The notes under the pieces were generated by a model. The model saw only the letters and a program-made list of their open reading frames with translations, searched no databases and had not been told where the DNA came from. The position numbers and the translations under genes are program-made. From Bacteriovoracaceae bacterium (GTDB taxonomy: Bacteria; Bdellovibrionota; Bacteriovoracia; Bacteriovoracales; Bacteriovoracaceae), in contig JANJTC010000005.1 of the NCBI GenBank assembly GCA_024711325.1, positions 1,392,172 to 1,456,171 of the forward strand: a stretch of 64,000 nt of DNA, written 5' to 3'. Position 1 is the stretch's first letter, and every line of letters begins with the position of its first letter. Shown here one piece after another: positions 63,275 to 64,000 of this stretch.

Positions 63275-64000
63275 TTAAAATTGAACAATATACTGGGTGG
63301 CCCATGCATCATTCATAGGTAGTATTACCAATGAATGTGCTGGATCGTGGTTCATCAAGGAGTCATAAATGAATCCGCTCATGAAAGATCCTAGTGCGTA
63401 GCCAATCATCACATCTGTGGGATTGTGCCTGTGTCCTTCCACTCGGGCCCAGGAAGTAATTACGGCCATCCCTGTGTTTAAAGTAATAAGTCCTATTCGA
63501 AAATTGCTATCCATATTTATAGCTTCATAATTTTTGATATTGATCATGTTATAAGCACTTGCTTTGGTGGCGTGGCTTGAAGGGAAGCTCCTCATATCTG
63601 CCTTGTTGGGCCTCTGTCTTGGAAACGTTTCTGAAATCCTGTCATGGAAATATCTTGGTAGAGATGTAGAGGTCACTACTACTGCCGCACCTCGTACTTT
63701 ATTTTGTAGATAATCTCCCCATGAGTTTTCTTCATTTGCTGACGGTGTTAGTAGAGTGGAAGCATTAGTTTGATATTTCAGGATTTGATTATTAATATCA
63801 CTCCAGTCATCAGCAGTTTTATGATCAGGGAAAATATGTTTTTCTTCTGCTATCCAATTAGAAATCTTATCTTCATAATTTCCTATAACAATAACTCCTG
63901 CCCCGGCAACGGGAAGCCAAACATGAGCTGAGGATAAGTTCTTTTTAAGAGACCAAATGATACGCTCGGCCTTTACTGGATAGAGAGCATTTTTTCCCCA
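63275..64000 (-). CDS. PAP2-superfamily phosphatase (5' part outside window)
   Basis: The frame is open from the window edge to the stop at 63275, so 241 codons are visible; the N-terminus is missing. Reading through removes a spurious GTG start at 63676. The PAP2 motif set is present: a K-x6-RP-like RQRPNKAD, SFPSSHAT and SRVEG-like ARVEGHRHNPTDV. Hydrophobic segments suggest an inner-membrane lipid phosphatase acting on undecaprenyl or phosphatidate phosphates. The catalytic His residues are in SSHA and RHNPTD. Confidence 0.85.
   Translation of the reverse strand, partial: WGKNALYPVKAERIIWSLKKNLSSAHVWLPVAGAGVIVIGNYEDKISNWIAEEKHIFPDHKTADDWSDINNQILKYQTNASTLLTPSANEENSWGDYLQNKVRGAAVVVTSTSLPRYFHDRISETFPRQRPNKADMRSFPSSHATKASAYNMINIKNYEAINMDSNFRIGLITLNTGMAVITSWARVEGHRHNPTDVMIGYALGSFMSGFIYDSLMNHDPAHSLVILPMNDAWATQYIVQF

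Noticed and set aside
63275-63676. 133-residue PAP2 frame starting with GTG
   Set aside because: The frame is open upstream to the window edge with coding-like sequence, so the gene is longer than this.
1-64000. CRISPR arrays, insertion sequences or prophage genes
   Set aside because: No regularly spaced repeats, transposase motifs or phage structural genes were seen.

Overview
The window looks like chromosomal DNA of a Gram-negative member of Bdellovibrionota, most likely the Bacteriovoracaceae (Bacteriovorax/Peredibacter type). This is inferred from moderate-to-low GC by eye, many Sec-exported and lipoprotein genes, a very large Ig-like repeat protein, a long HNH protein of the kind seen in Bdellovibrio, an AgmX/PglI-like C-terminus and a Myxococcus/Bdellovibrio-type outer-membrane barrel. 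No marker gene fixes the genus. Housekeeping genes (tilS-ftsH-folP, thyA-folA, mutM, rbgA) alternate with accessory blocks.

Layout. 1-9381 is all minus strand: an OmpR-type regulator and histidine kinase, then a three-gene unit (circularly permuted ATP-grasp protein with an HExxH motif, a 743-residue coiled-coil/membrane protein, and an outer-membrane protein cut by the window edge). 9528-13816 holds tRNA-Met(CAU), tilS, ftsH and folP. 13938-18280 carries an HNH nuclease, a scramblase-like protein, a VOC protein and two exported serine proteases. 18333-24008 has a Na+/alanine symporter, a lone LIV-type binding lipoprotein, a NamZ-type muramidase, a small lipoprotein, and thyA-folA. 24417-34882 holds a small exported peptide, two paralogous transglutaminase-elicitor-like lipoproteins (one without the catalytic-site motif), a candidate small RNA, a 2229-residue Ig-like/NHL-like protein and a small metalloprotease. 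34932-42072 holds a JmjC-like oxygenase, rbgA, a glycosyltransferase, BON, OYE, DUF2254 and DUF421 proteins, and mutM. 42246-43733 is a toxin-antitoxin-like pair overlapping a beta-lactamase-fold gene.

The most distinctive part is 44213-57190. Five overlapping genes encode a lipoprotein, a Gly-rich collagen-like exported protein, a glycine-zipper exported protein, a small exported protein, and an exported protein with a pre-toxin (PT-TG-like) motif and a C-terminal domain like those ending polymorphic toxins. Two tandem near-identical 142-residue genes follow, in the position and with the look of immunity genes. Beside them lie an outer-membrane barrel gene and a TPR / AgmX-PglI-like operon. 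I read this as a candidate contact-dependent or surface-delivered toxin system with its own envelope components; the toxin part rests on sequence motifs, the delivery part is inference.

57330-64000 ends with two unrecognised exported/membrane proteins, a sulfur module (persulfide-dioxygenase/rhodanese fusion divergent from two YeeE/YedE half-transporters), a small hydrophilic protein, and a PAP2 phosphatase gene cut by the window edge. All family calls were made by reading motifs, without database searches.
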